Shown here piece after piece: positions 1-5,551 of a stretch of DNA of 5,738 nucleotides. Each line of letters opens with the position of its first letter. The first letter of the stretch is position 1. This DNA is from Candidatus Adiutrix sp. (GTDB taxonomy: Bacteria; Desulfobacterota; Desulfarculia; Adiutricales; Adiutricaceae), in NCBI GenBank assembly GCA_031285975.1, contig JAITVE010000284.1, positions 1 to 5,738 on the forward strand, written 5' to 3'. The position numbers and the translations under genes are program-made. Below the pieces are notes generated by a model, which ran no database searches, was not told the DNA's origin, and saw only the letters and a program-made list of their open reading frames with translations.

Positions 1-930
1 CTGAAATTAACCGTTGTACGCCAAGGATTAGAAGAAAATTTCACCGTCAACCCCATCCGCGTGGACAGCAAAGACCTGTTCGGCGACGCGGTGACCTATT
101 ATGACCCCGGTTTCAGCCACCGCATGAAGCCGGTCATCGCCAAAGTCGCGCCGGGCCAGCCCGCCGAAGAGGCCGGGCTGGAAGCCGGGGACGTGATTCT
201 CTTCATCGGCGGCCGGCCCACGCCGGACTGGCAGGACGTGCTCATGGCCATCCAGGGCCCGCCCGAAGAACGGGACTCCACCACCCCCAAAGCCGTGCGC
301 CCCCTGGTTTTTGAAGTGGAACGCCAGGGCCGAACCATGACCCTGGAAGTGACCCCGAAACTGAACCCCGGCTTCAACACCGACGGCGACACCACCTTCA
401 CCCCCATGGTGGGCATGGAATCCCGCCCCGAAGTGCTGACCGAGAAGGTGGGCCTGATCCGCGCCGCCGGAATGGGCATTGAAGAGGCGGGCCGCATGAT
501 CGGCCTGACGCTCCTGTCCGTGCAGAAACTCCTCAGCGGCCAGGTCTCGGCCAAAACCCTGGGCGGGCCCATCCTCATCGCCGAAGTGGCGGGCGACCGG
601 GCCCGGGCCGGGCTGACCCCCTTCCTGAACCTGGCGGCCTTCATCAGCATCAACCTGGGCATCCTGAACCTCTTGCCCATCCCCATGCTGGACGGCGGGC
701 AGCTGGTTTTCTTCCTCCTGGAAGCCATCCGCCGCAAACCCCTGAGCAGCCGCTTCCGCGAAATAGCCCAGTGGACGGGCGCCGCCCTCCTGGGCCTTTT
801 GATGGTCACCGTTTTCTACAACGACATCGCCCGCCTGGTGACCCGTATGCGCACCAAAACCGAGGTGCAGACCATAGAGACCACCGCCCCGGCCCGGCCC
901 GCGCCGCCCGTGGCCGCAGATACGCCGTAA
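1..930 (+). CDS. rseP: RseP-type site-2 zinc metalloprotease (family M50), C-terminal part; start lies before the window
   Basis: This is an inner-membrane site-2 protease. The family cleaves membrane-embedded substrates, such as the anti-sigma factor RseA in E. coli, and remnant signal peptides. The frame is open from base 1, and 309 residues are visible before TAA at 928-930. Residues 1-20 look like the end of a first PDZ domain (LTVVRQG...VNP). Residues about 45-120 form a second PDZ domain, with PAEEAGLEAGDVI and a closing VERQGRTMTLEVTP that mirrors the first. Residues 183-198 (SAKTLGGPILIAEVAG) match the conserved region before the third membrane helix. The zinc-ligand motif LDG lies at residues 230-232 within NLLPIPMLDGGQ, and a last membrane helix spans about 259-274. 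The HExxH half of the active site must lie upstream and is not visible. After the last helix there is a Pro/Ala/Thr-rich tail of about 30 residues, longer than I expect for the family. Identity is very likely; the natural substrate cannot be told. Confidence 0.95.
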   Translation: MKLTVVRQGLEENFTVNPIRVDSKDLFGDAVTYYDPGFSHRMKPVIAKVAPGQPAEEAGLEAGDVILFIGGRPTPDWQDVLMAIQGPPEERDSTTPKAVRPLVFEVERQGRTMTLEVTPKLNPGFNTDGDTTFTPMVGMESRPEVLTEKVGLIRAAGMGIEEAGRMIGLTLLSVQKLLSGQVSAKTLGGPILIAEVAGDRARAGLTPFLNLAAFISINLGILNLLPIPMLDGGQLVFFLLEAIRRKPLSSRFREIAQWTGAALLGLLMVTVFYNDIARLVTRMRTKTEVQTIETTAPARPAPPVAADTP

Positions 931-943
931 GCGGGGCGGCTTG

Positions 944-982
944 GCATAAAAAAAACCGTCCCGGTGGACGGTTTTTTTATGC
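944..982. terminator. Bidirectional intrinsic terminator between rseP and the convergent fusion gene
   Basis: A GC-rich stem, CCGTCC (956-961) with GGACGG (966-971), closes a CGGT tetraloop. It is flanked by eight A on the left (948-955) and seven T on the right (972-978), and then by gcat (944-947) and atgc (979-982), which also pair. Read rightward it gives a stem followed by T7 and would end rseP 14 bases after its stop codon. Read leftward it gives a stem followed by T8 and would end the minus-strand gene whose stop is at 1016. One element therefore serves both convergent genes. Confidence 0.93.
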
Positions 983-1015
983 GGCAGGCTTGCGAAAGGA
1001 TACGCCACTCCGGGC

Positions 1016-2611
1016 TCAGTGGGCGGACAGCCCCACCAGATAGTCGTGGGTCGTCGGCGGCACCATGCCTTCCAGGGTGTTCCAGTCCCGCTCTTCCAGC
1101 AACTGGCGCACCAGGGAGGCGCTGATGGCCCGGCCGTCTTTCTCGGCTCTGGGTATTTCGTGAACCTCCACGCCCATGGGGGGCAGGATGCGCTTCATGG
1201 TTTCGTTATACTGCCGGGTGACGTTGCAGTAGGGCTCTTCGCCGATGAACCGGCGGGTGATGTTCAGGGCCGGGGCGATGACCGCGCCGAAGAGGGCCAG
1301 GTCGTTGGTGGTGTCCACCTTTTCGGCGGTCAGTTGCGTTTTGGCGAAATATTCCGGGAAGGTGCGGCTGGAAATAATGAAATTGCCGCTGGAAACCACT
1401 TTCACCCGGTCGTTCAAATGGGCCACGCCCTTTTTGATCATCTTGATGCGGTCGGTCAGCTTGAAATCGGAGCGATCCTCCTCGACCACGAAAATATACA
1501 GGCGGTCAACCTCTTCCAGGGCCTTTTCAATGAGATAGCGGTGCCCGAGGGTGAAGGGGTTGCAGTTCATGATGATGGCCCCGATGCTCCCCTCGCCCTT
1601 GAAGCCCCTGAGCTTCACCTCCTCAATCCAGGTGTGCAATTGCGCCTCTTGGGCGGTGAGGTTGTGAATCCAGCGTTTGAAATAGTCGTAGGAATATTGC
1701 ATGGTTTTACGGCGATCCAGGGGCTCGCGGTTCAACCGGCCGACAAAGCTGTCGTACATGACCGCGGCCATGGCCTTGTAGCCTTTGCGGCTGGTATGCA
1801 CCTTGTCGATGAAAATTTCGCCCATGGGATGGGGGCGGTTGAGACAGGGCAGCAAATCATAGCAGCGGCAGCCGGCGGCGGTCAGGTCGGCCAGAAGGGG
1901 GCTGGGAACATATCGGGCCGGCGGCACGAAGTCGTTCAGGACGACGGCCCCGGCCTGGTTCCGGGCGGAGGCCAGGAGGCCCTGATAATAGTTGCTCTGC
2001 AACAGTTTTTCCCAGCGCGAAGGCGTACTCAGCGCATAGATCAGGTGGGTGAGGAAAAAAGCGAACTCAACGCCCCGCTCCCGGCACATCAGGTCGAGGT
2101 TTTTGATGAGCGCCCCATCGTAATCGTTCCAGGGCAGGCCCATCAGAATGACGATATCGCCTTTTTTCAGGGGCAGATAGGGAATCTGCAGAGCGTGCAA
2201 GTCCAAAAAGGCGCCCCGGGTGCCGTAGTTGACCACGGCAAATTCGCCCGGGCTTTTGCTGTTGCAAATCTCCTGCAAATAGGCCGAGATGGTGCCGTCG
2301 TCTTCACAGAAAGAGCCGTACACCGTGGATGACCCCAAGAGGTAAATGGTTCTCTCCGCTTTTTCAGGCACGCCCGGCGTGAAGCGGATTCCGTCCGTGA
2401 CATTGACATACCGGCTTTTATAATCGGCGGTGAACAGGGAGCCGTTTTTGATGACGGTTCCCGGCCCCTGGCAAACCTCGGCCAGATATTCGCGGGAAAA
2501 ATGGGGAATATCGCCAAAGCATTGCAAGACCGGCGGCAGCCCGGACAGAATCAAGTCCATGCGGTATTTTGTATCGTCCTCAAAACTGAACTTTACTGGG
2601 GGGGGGGTCAT
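1016..2611 (-). CDS. SGNH-type hydrolase domain fused to a citrate lyase ligase (CitC-like) nucleotidyltransferase domain
   Basis: The protein has 531 residues and no signal peptide, so it should be cytoplasmic. The N-terminal half carries SGNH hydrolase blocks: GSSTVYG (93-99, probable nucleophile Ser95 in place of the usual GDS), NYGTRG (128-133), MGLPWND (157-163) and FIDKVHTSRKGY (267-278, Asp269/His272). A linker of about 50 residues follows. Residues about 342-527 match the catalytic half of [citrate (pro-3S)-lyase] ligase: IIMNCNPFTLGHRYL (346-360, the HxGH-like nucleotide site), SSRTFPEYF, FIGEEPYCNVTRQYN (455-469) and RAISASLVRQLL (494-505). Ordinary CitC carries an acetyltransferase-like (GNAT) domain instead of SGNH and acetylates the prosthetic group of citrate lyase. 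No citrate lyase gene is visible here, so the substrate is unknown. The start ATG at 2609-2611 has GGAG five bases upstream. A C10 run forms codons 2-5 and may allow frame switching. The domain calls are firm; the reaction is not. Confidence 0.9.
   Translation of the reverse strand: MTPPPVKFSFEDDTKYRMDLILSGLPPVLQCFGDIPHFSREYLAEVCQGPGTVIKNGSLFTADYKSRYVNVTDGIRFTPGVPEKAERTIYLLGSSTVYGSFCEDDGTISAYLQEICNSKSPGEFAVVNYGTRGAFLDLHALQIPYLPLKKGDIVILMGLPWNDYDGALIKNLDLMCRERGVEFAFFLTHLIYALSTPSRWEKLLQSNYYQGLLASARNQAGAVVLNDFVPPARYVPSPLLADLTAAGCRCYDLLPCLNRPHPMGEIFIDKVHTSRKGYKAMAAVMYDSFVGRLNREPLDRRKTMQYSYDYFKRWIHNLTAQEAQLHTWIEEVKLRGFKGEGSIGAIIMNCNPFTLGHRYLIEKALEEVDRLYIFVVEEDRSDFKLTDRIKMIKKGVAHLNDRVKVVSSGNFIISSRTFPEYFAKTQLTAEKVDTTNDLALFGAVIAPALNITRRFIGEEPYCNVTRQYNETMKRILPPMGVEVHEIPRAEKDGRAISASLVRQLLEERDWNTLEGMVPPTTHDYLVGLSAH
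2598..2607 (-). repeat. Homopolymer C10 (minus strand) in codons 2-5 of the fusion gene; candidate phase-variation tract
   Basis: Ten consecutive G on the plus strand read as ATGA-C10-AGTAAAG on the coding strand, directly after the start codon. With ten C the frame is open for 531 codons. With nine C the frame meets TAA at codon 6, and with eleven C it meets TGA at codon 11. A one-base slip either way would therefore abolish the product. The next in-frame ATG (codon 18, 2558-2560) has no good ribosome binding site close by. The tract length may be a sequencing or assembly error, or may vary among cells. Confidence 0.75.
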
Positions 2612-2616
2612 AATAA

Positions 2617-2620
2617 CTCC
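2617..2620 (-). promoter_or_regulatory. Ribosome binding site of the SGNH/CitC-like fusion gene
   Basis: On the minus strand GGAG precedes the ATG at 2609-2611 by five bases (TTATT). This supports the start that places the C10 tract inside the gene rather than in its leader. Confidence 0.75.
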
Positions 2621-2699
2621 GTCATCACTCGATAATATTGGTTGAACGGTCTGCCTCTGGAAACGGCCTGGAGCTCAAAAAGCGCCTGCCAAAATAGGA

Positions 2700-2715
2700 A
2701 GCAAAATAAGGGCCA
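2700..2715 (-). promoter_or_regulatory. Sigma-54-type promoter candidate for the fusion gene
   Basis: The minus strand reads TGGCCCTTATTTTGCT. This fits the sigma-54 pattern TGGCACG-N4-TTGCW with two mismatches, keeping the GG and GC elements at the required spacing of ten bases. The expected transcript start is near 2690, giving a leader of about 80 bases before the ATG. It shares TGGCCC-N5-TTGCTT with the site at 3729-3744. A sigma-70-like -10 (TATTAT on the minus strand, 2632-2637) also exists but lacks a convincing -35. Confidence 0.55.
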
Positions 2716-2745
2716 AAAACTAACAGCCGCGTTGAAGCGGCTGTT
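2715..2745 (-). terminator. Intrinsic terminator of the two-gene minus-strand operon
   Basis: The arms 2722-2730 and 2737-2745 pair perfectly (AACAGCCGC with GCGGCTGTT) around a six-base loop. On the minus strand the stem is followed by AG and then five T (2719-2715). It lies about 70 bases beyond the stop codon of the second small gene. Its last T is also the first base of the sigma-54-like site of the next gene, so a stop signal and a new start signal abut. Confidence 0.8.
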
Positions 2746-2813
2746 TTAGGGTGATCTTATTTGGAAAAATCGTTCTGCCTCCACCGGAATGACGAGGAGG
2801 GAGAGGCGGCGAT

Positions 2814-3149
2814 TTACACGTACACCGGCTTCATCAGCCGAAAGCCAGCCAGGCTGTGGGGCTCGCGGGTGGTGCTCTGGGGCGGCAGGGCGAGGATGAG
2901 GCTGGCCGTGTGGGCGGCCAGGTTCCGGGCCTCGCCCAGATTGAGGCGGCCCGTGGGCATGACCGGGGCGGCTTTTTTGGCGGGGACGGAAGTGTTTTTC
3001 GTGCTGAGGGTGCGGCGGTCGCCCCGCTGCTCAAGGGCTTTCTGCTGCCCGTCGGCGCTGGTTTGCGGCTCCGGGGGCCGGTACTCGGGCCGTTCATAGT
3101 GCGGCCCGAGTTTGCCCAAGCTGTTGTAATTGTTACTGGAAACCTGCAT
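2814..3149 (-). CDS. Small hypothetical protein, 111 residues, second gene of a two-gene operon
   Basis: I do not recognise this family. The start ATG (3147-3149) follows AGGA by four bases, and the stop is TAA at 2814-2816. The N-terminal two thirds is polar, rich in Pro, Gln and Lys, and probably disordered. Residues about 70-90 (NLGEARNLAAHTASLILALP) look helical and amphipathic, and the protein ends in FRLMKPVYV. There is no signal peptide and no cysteine. The gene lies 48 bases after the stop of the gene before it on the minus strand. It is followed by a terminator, so the pair is probably one transcript read from the sigma-54-like site at 3729-3744. The good ribosome binding site, tight spacing and terminator favour a real gene. 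A flagellum-related role is possible from the promoter type, but nothing in the protein proves it. Confidence 0.72.
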   Translation of the reverse strand: MQVSSNNYNSLGKLGPHYERPEYRPPEPQTSADGQQKALEQRGDRRTLSTKNTSVPAKKAAPVMPTGRLNLGEARNLAAHTASLILALPPQSTTREPHSLAGFRLMKPVYV

Positions 3150-3197
3150 AATTTCCTATTGCCTCACACCGTGCCCTATCGTTGCGTCAGCATCACA

Positions 3198-3662
3198 TCA
3201 AACGTAGTCGCCGCGCCGGAACTTCATGGCTTCCACCGTGGCCAGCACGGCGGCCTCGTTGGACATGCCCTTCAGCGGGTCGCCCTCCGGCAGGCTGCGG
3301 CTGAGTTCGGACAAGCGCCCGGCAGTCTGTTCCAGGTCGGCGGCCAGGGGCTCAATGTCCTTGAGGCTTTTGGCGGGGTTTCCCAGAGCGTCGGCATACT
3401 GCTCCATTTTGTCCAAAGTGCTCTCCAGCTGGCGGCCGACTTTGGCGCTTTTGTCCAGCCCGCCAGTGGCCATAATCAGCCCCACCAGCGCGTTGTTCTC
3501 CAGGCCGCCCACCGCCTGCGGGCCGCTGTCCCCAGCCGGGGTCGCGGAGGGGCTCTTCTGTTCCTCCAAAAGCTTGGAAAAGCCCCGGTCTTCCTTGGGG
3601 TCAGGCCCGGCGGCCTTTTTATTGGCAATTTGCTCTAAATAATCCGTCGCGTTAATTTTCAT
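3198..3662 (-). CDS. Small hypothetical protein, 154 residues, first gene of a two-gene operon
   Basis: I do not recognise this family with certainty. I choose the ATG at 3660-3662 (MKINATDYLEQI) because GAGAGG lies six to seven bases upstream; an earlier in-frame ATG at 3699-3701 lacks such a site and would add 13 unlikely residues. Residues about 18-52 are polar and low in complexity. Residues about 56-125 are predicted helical with coiled-coil character (QLESTLDKMEQYADAL, IEPLAADLEQTAGRLSEL). The C-terminus, NEAAVLATVEAMKFRRGDYV, looks like a conserved helical tail. There is no signal peptide or membrane segment. A sigma-54-like site lies about 70-80 bases upstream, and a second small gene follows after 48 bases. 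The helical build would suit a small structural, chaperone-like or regulatory protein; that is inference only. Confidence 0.78.
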   Translation of the reverse strand: MKINATDYLEQIANKKAAGPDPKEDRGFSKLLEEQKSPSATPAGDSGPQAVGGLENNALVGLIMATGGLDKSAKVGRQLESTLDKMEQYADALGNPAKSLKDIEPLAADLEQTAGRLSELSRSLPEGDPLKGMSNEAAVLATVEAMKFRRGDYV

Positions 3663-3728
3663 GGCAGCCCTCTCAACTTCGCCGCAGTTGCCCCGCCCCA
3701 AAGAGCCGGGGTTCGTTGCCGCTTATTA

Positions 3729-3744
3729 AGCAAGAGCCGGGCCA
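3729..3744 (-). promoter_or_regulatory. Sigma-54-type promoter candidate for the small-gene operon
   Basis: The minus strand reads TGGCCCGGCTCTTGCT, which differs from TGGCACG-N4-TTGCW at one base only and keeps the GG-N10-GC spacing. The expected transcript start is near 3719, about 57 bases before the ATG at 3662. The ten-base word AAGAGCCGGG inside it is repeated on the plus strand at 3701-3710. Sigma-54 promoters need an activator; no clear activator site was identified. Confidence 0.68.
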
Positions 3745-3798
3745 ACGCAAATTTTACCTAAGTTGTTGATTTTACAAAGGGCGCCGCTACCCATTCAG

Positions 3799-3831
3799 CC
3801 GCCAGCCAGGCAATAGTTGCCGGGTGGGCGG
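3799..3831. promoter_or_regulatory. Interrupted dyad in the divergent intergenic region
   Basis: CCGCC (3799-3803) pairs with GGCGG (3827-3831), and GGCAA (3809-3813) pairs with TTGCC (3817-3821), around a TAG loop. Between them GCC (3805-3807) can pair with GGT (3823-3825), one pair being a wobble. No T-run follows on either strand, so this is not a standard terminator. It lies upstream of both divergent genes and could be a protein-binding site. Function unknown. Confidence 0.35.
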
Positions 3832-3887
3832 TAAAAATGGGCGGGCGGCGGCTTCACCGGCGACTGACAGCGAGCAAGCGGGGCCGA

Positions 3888-3914
3888 AAAAGATATGGCC
3901 GCCAGCGCCGATTT
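3888..3914 (+). promoter_or_regulatory. Sigma-28 (FliA)-like promoter candidate for the SPOR/VWA gene
   Basis: AAAAGATA (3888-3895), eleven bases, then GCCGATTT (3907-3914) resembles the sigma-28 pattern TAAAGTTT-N11-GCCGATAA, with 11 of 16 positions matching and exact spacing. It would start transcription a few bases after 3920, about 35-40 bases before the GTG start at 3959. An AT-rich sigma-70 -10-like stretch (3913-3930) overlaps it without a good -35, so the sigma factor is uncertain. Confidence 0.35.
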
Positions 3915-3947
3915 ATGCTTAAATAATGATACATTTGTCCGTTGCTC

Positions 3948-3955
3948 GGGGAGGA
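3948..3955 (+). promoter_or_regulatory. Ribosome binding site that decides a GTG start for the SPOR/VWA gene
   Basis: GGGGAGGA is a strong Shine-Dalgarno match, with the GGAGG core (3950-3954) four bases before GTG at 3959-3961. The in-frame ATG at 3974 is about 19 bases beyond the core, which is too far. The ATG at 3926 lies before the site and has no comparable signal of its own. Confidence 0.7.
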
Positions 3956-3958
3956 ATT

Positions 3959-5488
3959 GTGCCGCTGTCACCGATGAGTATACTGAAAAATTTGGCGAAG
4001 GGATTTGGGCAGTTTCTGGCTGTCCCGGCGGTTCTGTGCTGCCTCGCAACCGCTGGCCCGGCCCTGGCCGCCGACAGCCCGGTAATTCTGGAAGTGCCGC
4101 TGCCCGCCGAGGACGGCTCTGAAGCCAACCACCCGTCAGGTTCCGGCGGCCAGGTTTCGGGCATTTATGACCGCTCCCTGCGCCGCTATTTTCGAAACGG
4201 CGCGTTCAGTTCCGTCCTGGCCGGGCGCTATCTGGACGAGGCCCCGGCCCGCCGGGCCGCCGAGCGGTTCCGCGCCCGGGGGCTGGCCTCCTTCGTGCTG
4301 AAAAAACAGGTGGCCGAGCGCCGCGTTTTCGGCAGCGAGCCGGTGGGGGATTTTTACGTGGTCATGGTGGGCCTTTTCGGCCGCAACGGGGACGCGGACA
4401 TTCTGGGGCAGCGGCTGAAAGCTGAAAACCAGCTTCCCGCCTACCGGGTGCTGCCGGTGGACGACCCCGGTGAGCAGACCGCCACCGAAGCCCAGAACGC
4501 CGGTCTTTACGCCCGGCTGTCAAAGGTCGGGCGCGCCGCCGAACAGCAGGCCTCCCGCCCGCTGAGCCCAGACTCCCCGGCGGTCAGCGGCCAGGCCTTC
4601 AAAAAGCGCGTCTACGGCCGCTTTGTCGGCAGCTACCGCGACCTGCGCGAGGCCCAGCAGCAGGCCGAGCGGCTCACCGCCGGGGGCTGGCCCGCCTCGG
4701 TGGAGCGGGAAGGCTCGGGCGCGGCGGCCTGGTTCCGGGTCTACCTGGCCCCCTCCGAAGACAAGATGGACTGGAAAGCCAACCCCGGCGCCCTGGCCGA
4801 GGCCCGCAGTTCCGCCGCCAGCCAGCCGGGCCTTTTCATGCTGGTGGATATGTCCCAGGTGCGTGGCGACGTCAACCGCCCCCAGCCCGCTGAAGACCGG
4901 GTAGACGCCTCCGCCTGCGCCGGTTTTTCCGAAGCCGGCCGCCTGGGGGGCGGTCTGCGCCGCACCCTGATTTACATCCCCGACACCTCCTACACCGCCG
5001 CCCTGATCCCCATGGGAGTCCAAACCGCCAAGGGGCTGCGCAACATTCCGGGCCGCATCAAAAACTGGTGGGACGAAAAACCCGGCCCTGCCCGCCCCGC
5101 CCTCTACGGCCCCGCCATTTTCAACCGCCCGGAAATGGAAAAAGCCATCGGCAAACTCAAATCGGAAGAAGGCCAAGTCTCCCTGGCCCTGGGCCTGACG
5201 GAAGTCGCCGCGCAGCTCTACACCGTGCCCGGCCGCAAAATGGTGCTGGTTTTTTCCGAATTCCTGGGCGACGACCGCCCCGAAGACGTGCAGGCCGCCC
5301 TGAGCCGCCTGCAAAAAGAATTCGGCTCGTCCCTGGAAATAGTCTTCATCTACGGCGACACCAACGCCGACGGCCTCGCCCTCGCCAACTCCCTGGCCCG
5401 GCAAACCAACGCCCGCGCCTGGGATGGCTGTATGCTCCTCAACAACAACGCCTATTTCGAGCGCTACATTAAAACGATTTTCAGATAG
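3959..5488 (+). CDS. Exported protein with two SPOR-like units and a C-terminal VWA-like domain
   Basis: The GTG start gives 509 residues. A signal peptide (charged start, hydrophobic 16-33, ALA before Ala38) should direct export. I see no lipobox, so a soluble periplasmic or envelope-associated protein is likely. Residues about 82-166 have the beta-alpha-beta-beta-alpha-beta order of a SPOR domain (VLAGRYLDEAPARRAAERF, then FYVVMVGLFGRNGDADILGQ). Residues about 217-298 form a second, weaker unit (VYGRFVGSYRDLREAQQQAE, then WFRVYLAP, then LFMLVDM). Residues about 334-509 resemble the VWA-like domain of deltaproteobacterial OmpA-family proteins: TLIYIPDTSYT (336-346, DxSxT), GRKMVLVFSEF (425-435) and a closing GCMLLNNNAYFERYI. 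The metal site looks incomplete, with Val407 and Glu434 at places where Thr and Asp are usual. No OmpA peptidoglycan-binding domain follows. SPOR domains bind septal or denuded glycan strands in known cases, so a cell-wall role is plausible. Cys320 and Cys491 could form a disulfide. The exact function is unknown. Confidence 0.85.
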   Translation: MPLSPMSILKNLAKGFGQFLAVPAVLCCLATAGPALAADSPVILEVPLPAEDGSEANHPSGSGGQVSGIYDRSLRRYFRNGAFSSVLAGRYLDEAPARRAAERFRARGLASFVLKKQVAERRVFGSEPVGDFYVVMVGLFGRNGDADILGQRLKAENQLPAYRVLPVDDPGEQTATEAQNAGLYARLSKVGRAAEQQASRPLSPDSPAVSGQAFKKRVYGRFVGSYRDLREAQQQAERLTAGGWPASVEREGSGAAAWFRVYLAPSEDKMDWKANPGALAEARSSAASQPGLFMLVDMSQVRGDVNRPQPAEDRVDASACAGFSEAGRLGGGLRRTLIYIPDTSYTAALIPMGVQTAKGLRNIPGRIKNWWDEKPGPARPALYGPAIFNRPEMEKAIGKLKSEEGQVSLALGLTEVAAQLYTVPGRKMVLVFSEFLGDDRPEDVQAALSRLQKEFGSSLEIVFIYGDTNADGLALANSLARQTNARAWDGCMLLNNNAYFERYIKTIFR

Positions 5489-5498
5489 GCAGGGTGCA

Positions 5499-5519
5499 AT
5501 GTTTGTTGTGTTCAAACAT
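5499..5519. repeat. Short inverted repeat just after the SPOR/VWA gene
   Basis: ATGTTTG (5499-5505) pairs perfectly with CAAACAT (5513-5519) around a seven-base loop, eleven bases after the TAG stop. It is AT-rich and has no T-run. It is likely part of the 3' untranslated structure; a separate role is not supported. Confidence 0.4.
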
Positions 5520-5551
5520 AGCACCACGTGGCTATCAACCCTCAATCAACG

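Noticed and set aside
28..1008. Minus-strand open frame of 326 codons opposite rseP
   Set aside because: rseP is certain here; the antisense product is Gly/His/Ala-rich and runs through the terminator at 944-982.
1019..2332. Plus-strand open frame of 437 codons opposite the fusion gene
   Set aside because: It is antisense to a protein with clear SGNH and CitC motifs. Its own product is Gly/His/Gln-rich with no recognisable motif, as expected for a shadow frame in GC-rich DNA.
2675..2692. Second TGGCAGG word on the minus strand as another sigma-54 site
   Set aside because: The GC element is not at the required ten-base spacing from GG.
2856..3638. Plus-strand open frame of 260 codons across the two small genes
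   Set aside because: It spans the gap, the ribosome binding site and the start of the second small gene, and has no convincing start signal. The minus-strand genes have good starts, a promoter and a terminator.
3663..3701. Earlier ATG at 3701 for the first small gene
   Set aside because: It lacks a ribosome binding site, and the ATG at 3662 has GAGAGG at good spacing.
3701..3741. Ten-base direct repeat AAGAGCCGGG (3701-3710 and 3732-3741) as an operator pair
   Set aside because: Only two copies exist, one inside the sigma-54-like site, and the word is short for GC-rich DNA; no further support.
3926..3958. ATG at 3926 as start of the SPOR/VWA gene
   Set aside because: No ribosome binding site precedes it, and it would put 11 extra residues before the signal peptide; the GTG at 3959 has a strong site.
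4520..5545. Minus-strand open frame of 341 codons opposite the SPOR/VWA gene
   Set aside because: The opposite strand encodes a signal peptide and recognisable folds; the antisense product is low in complexity and without motifs.
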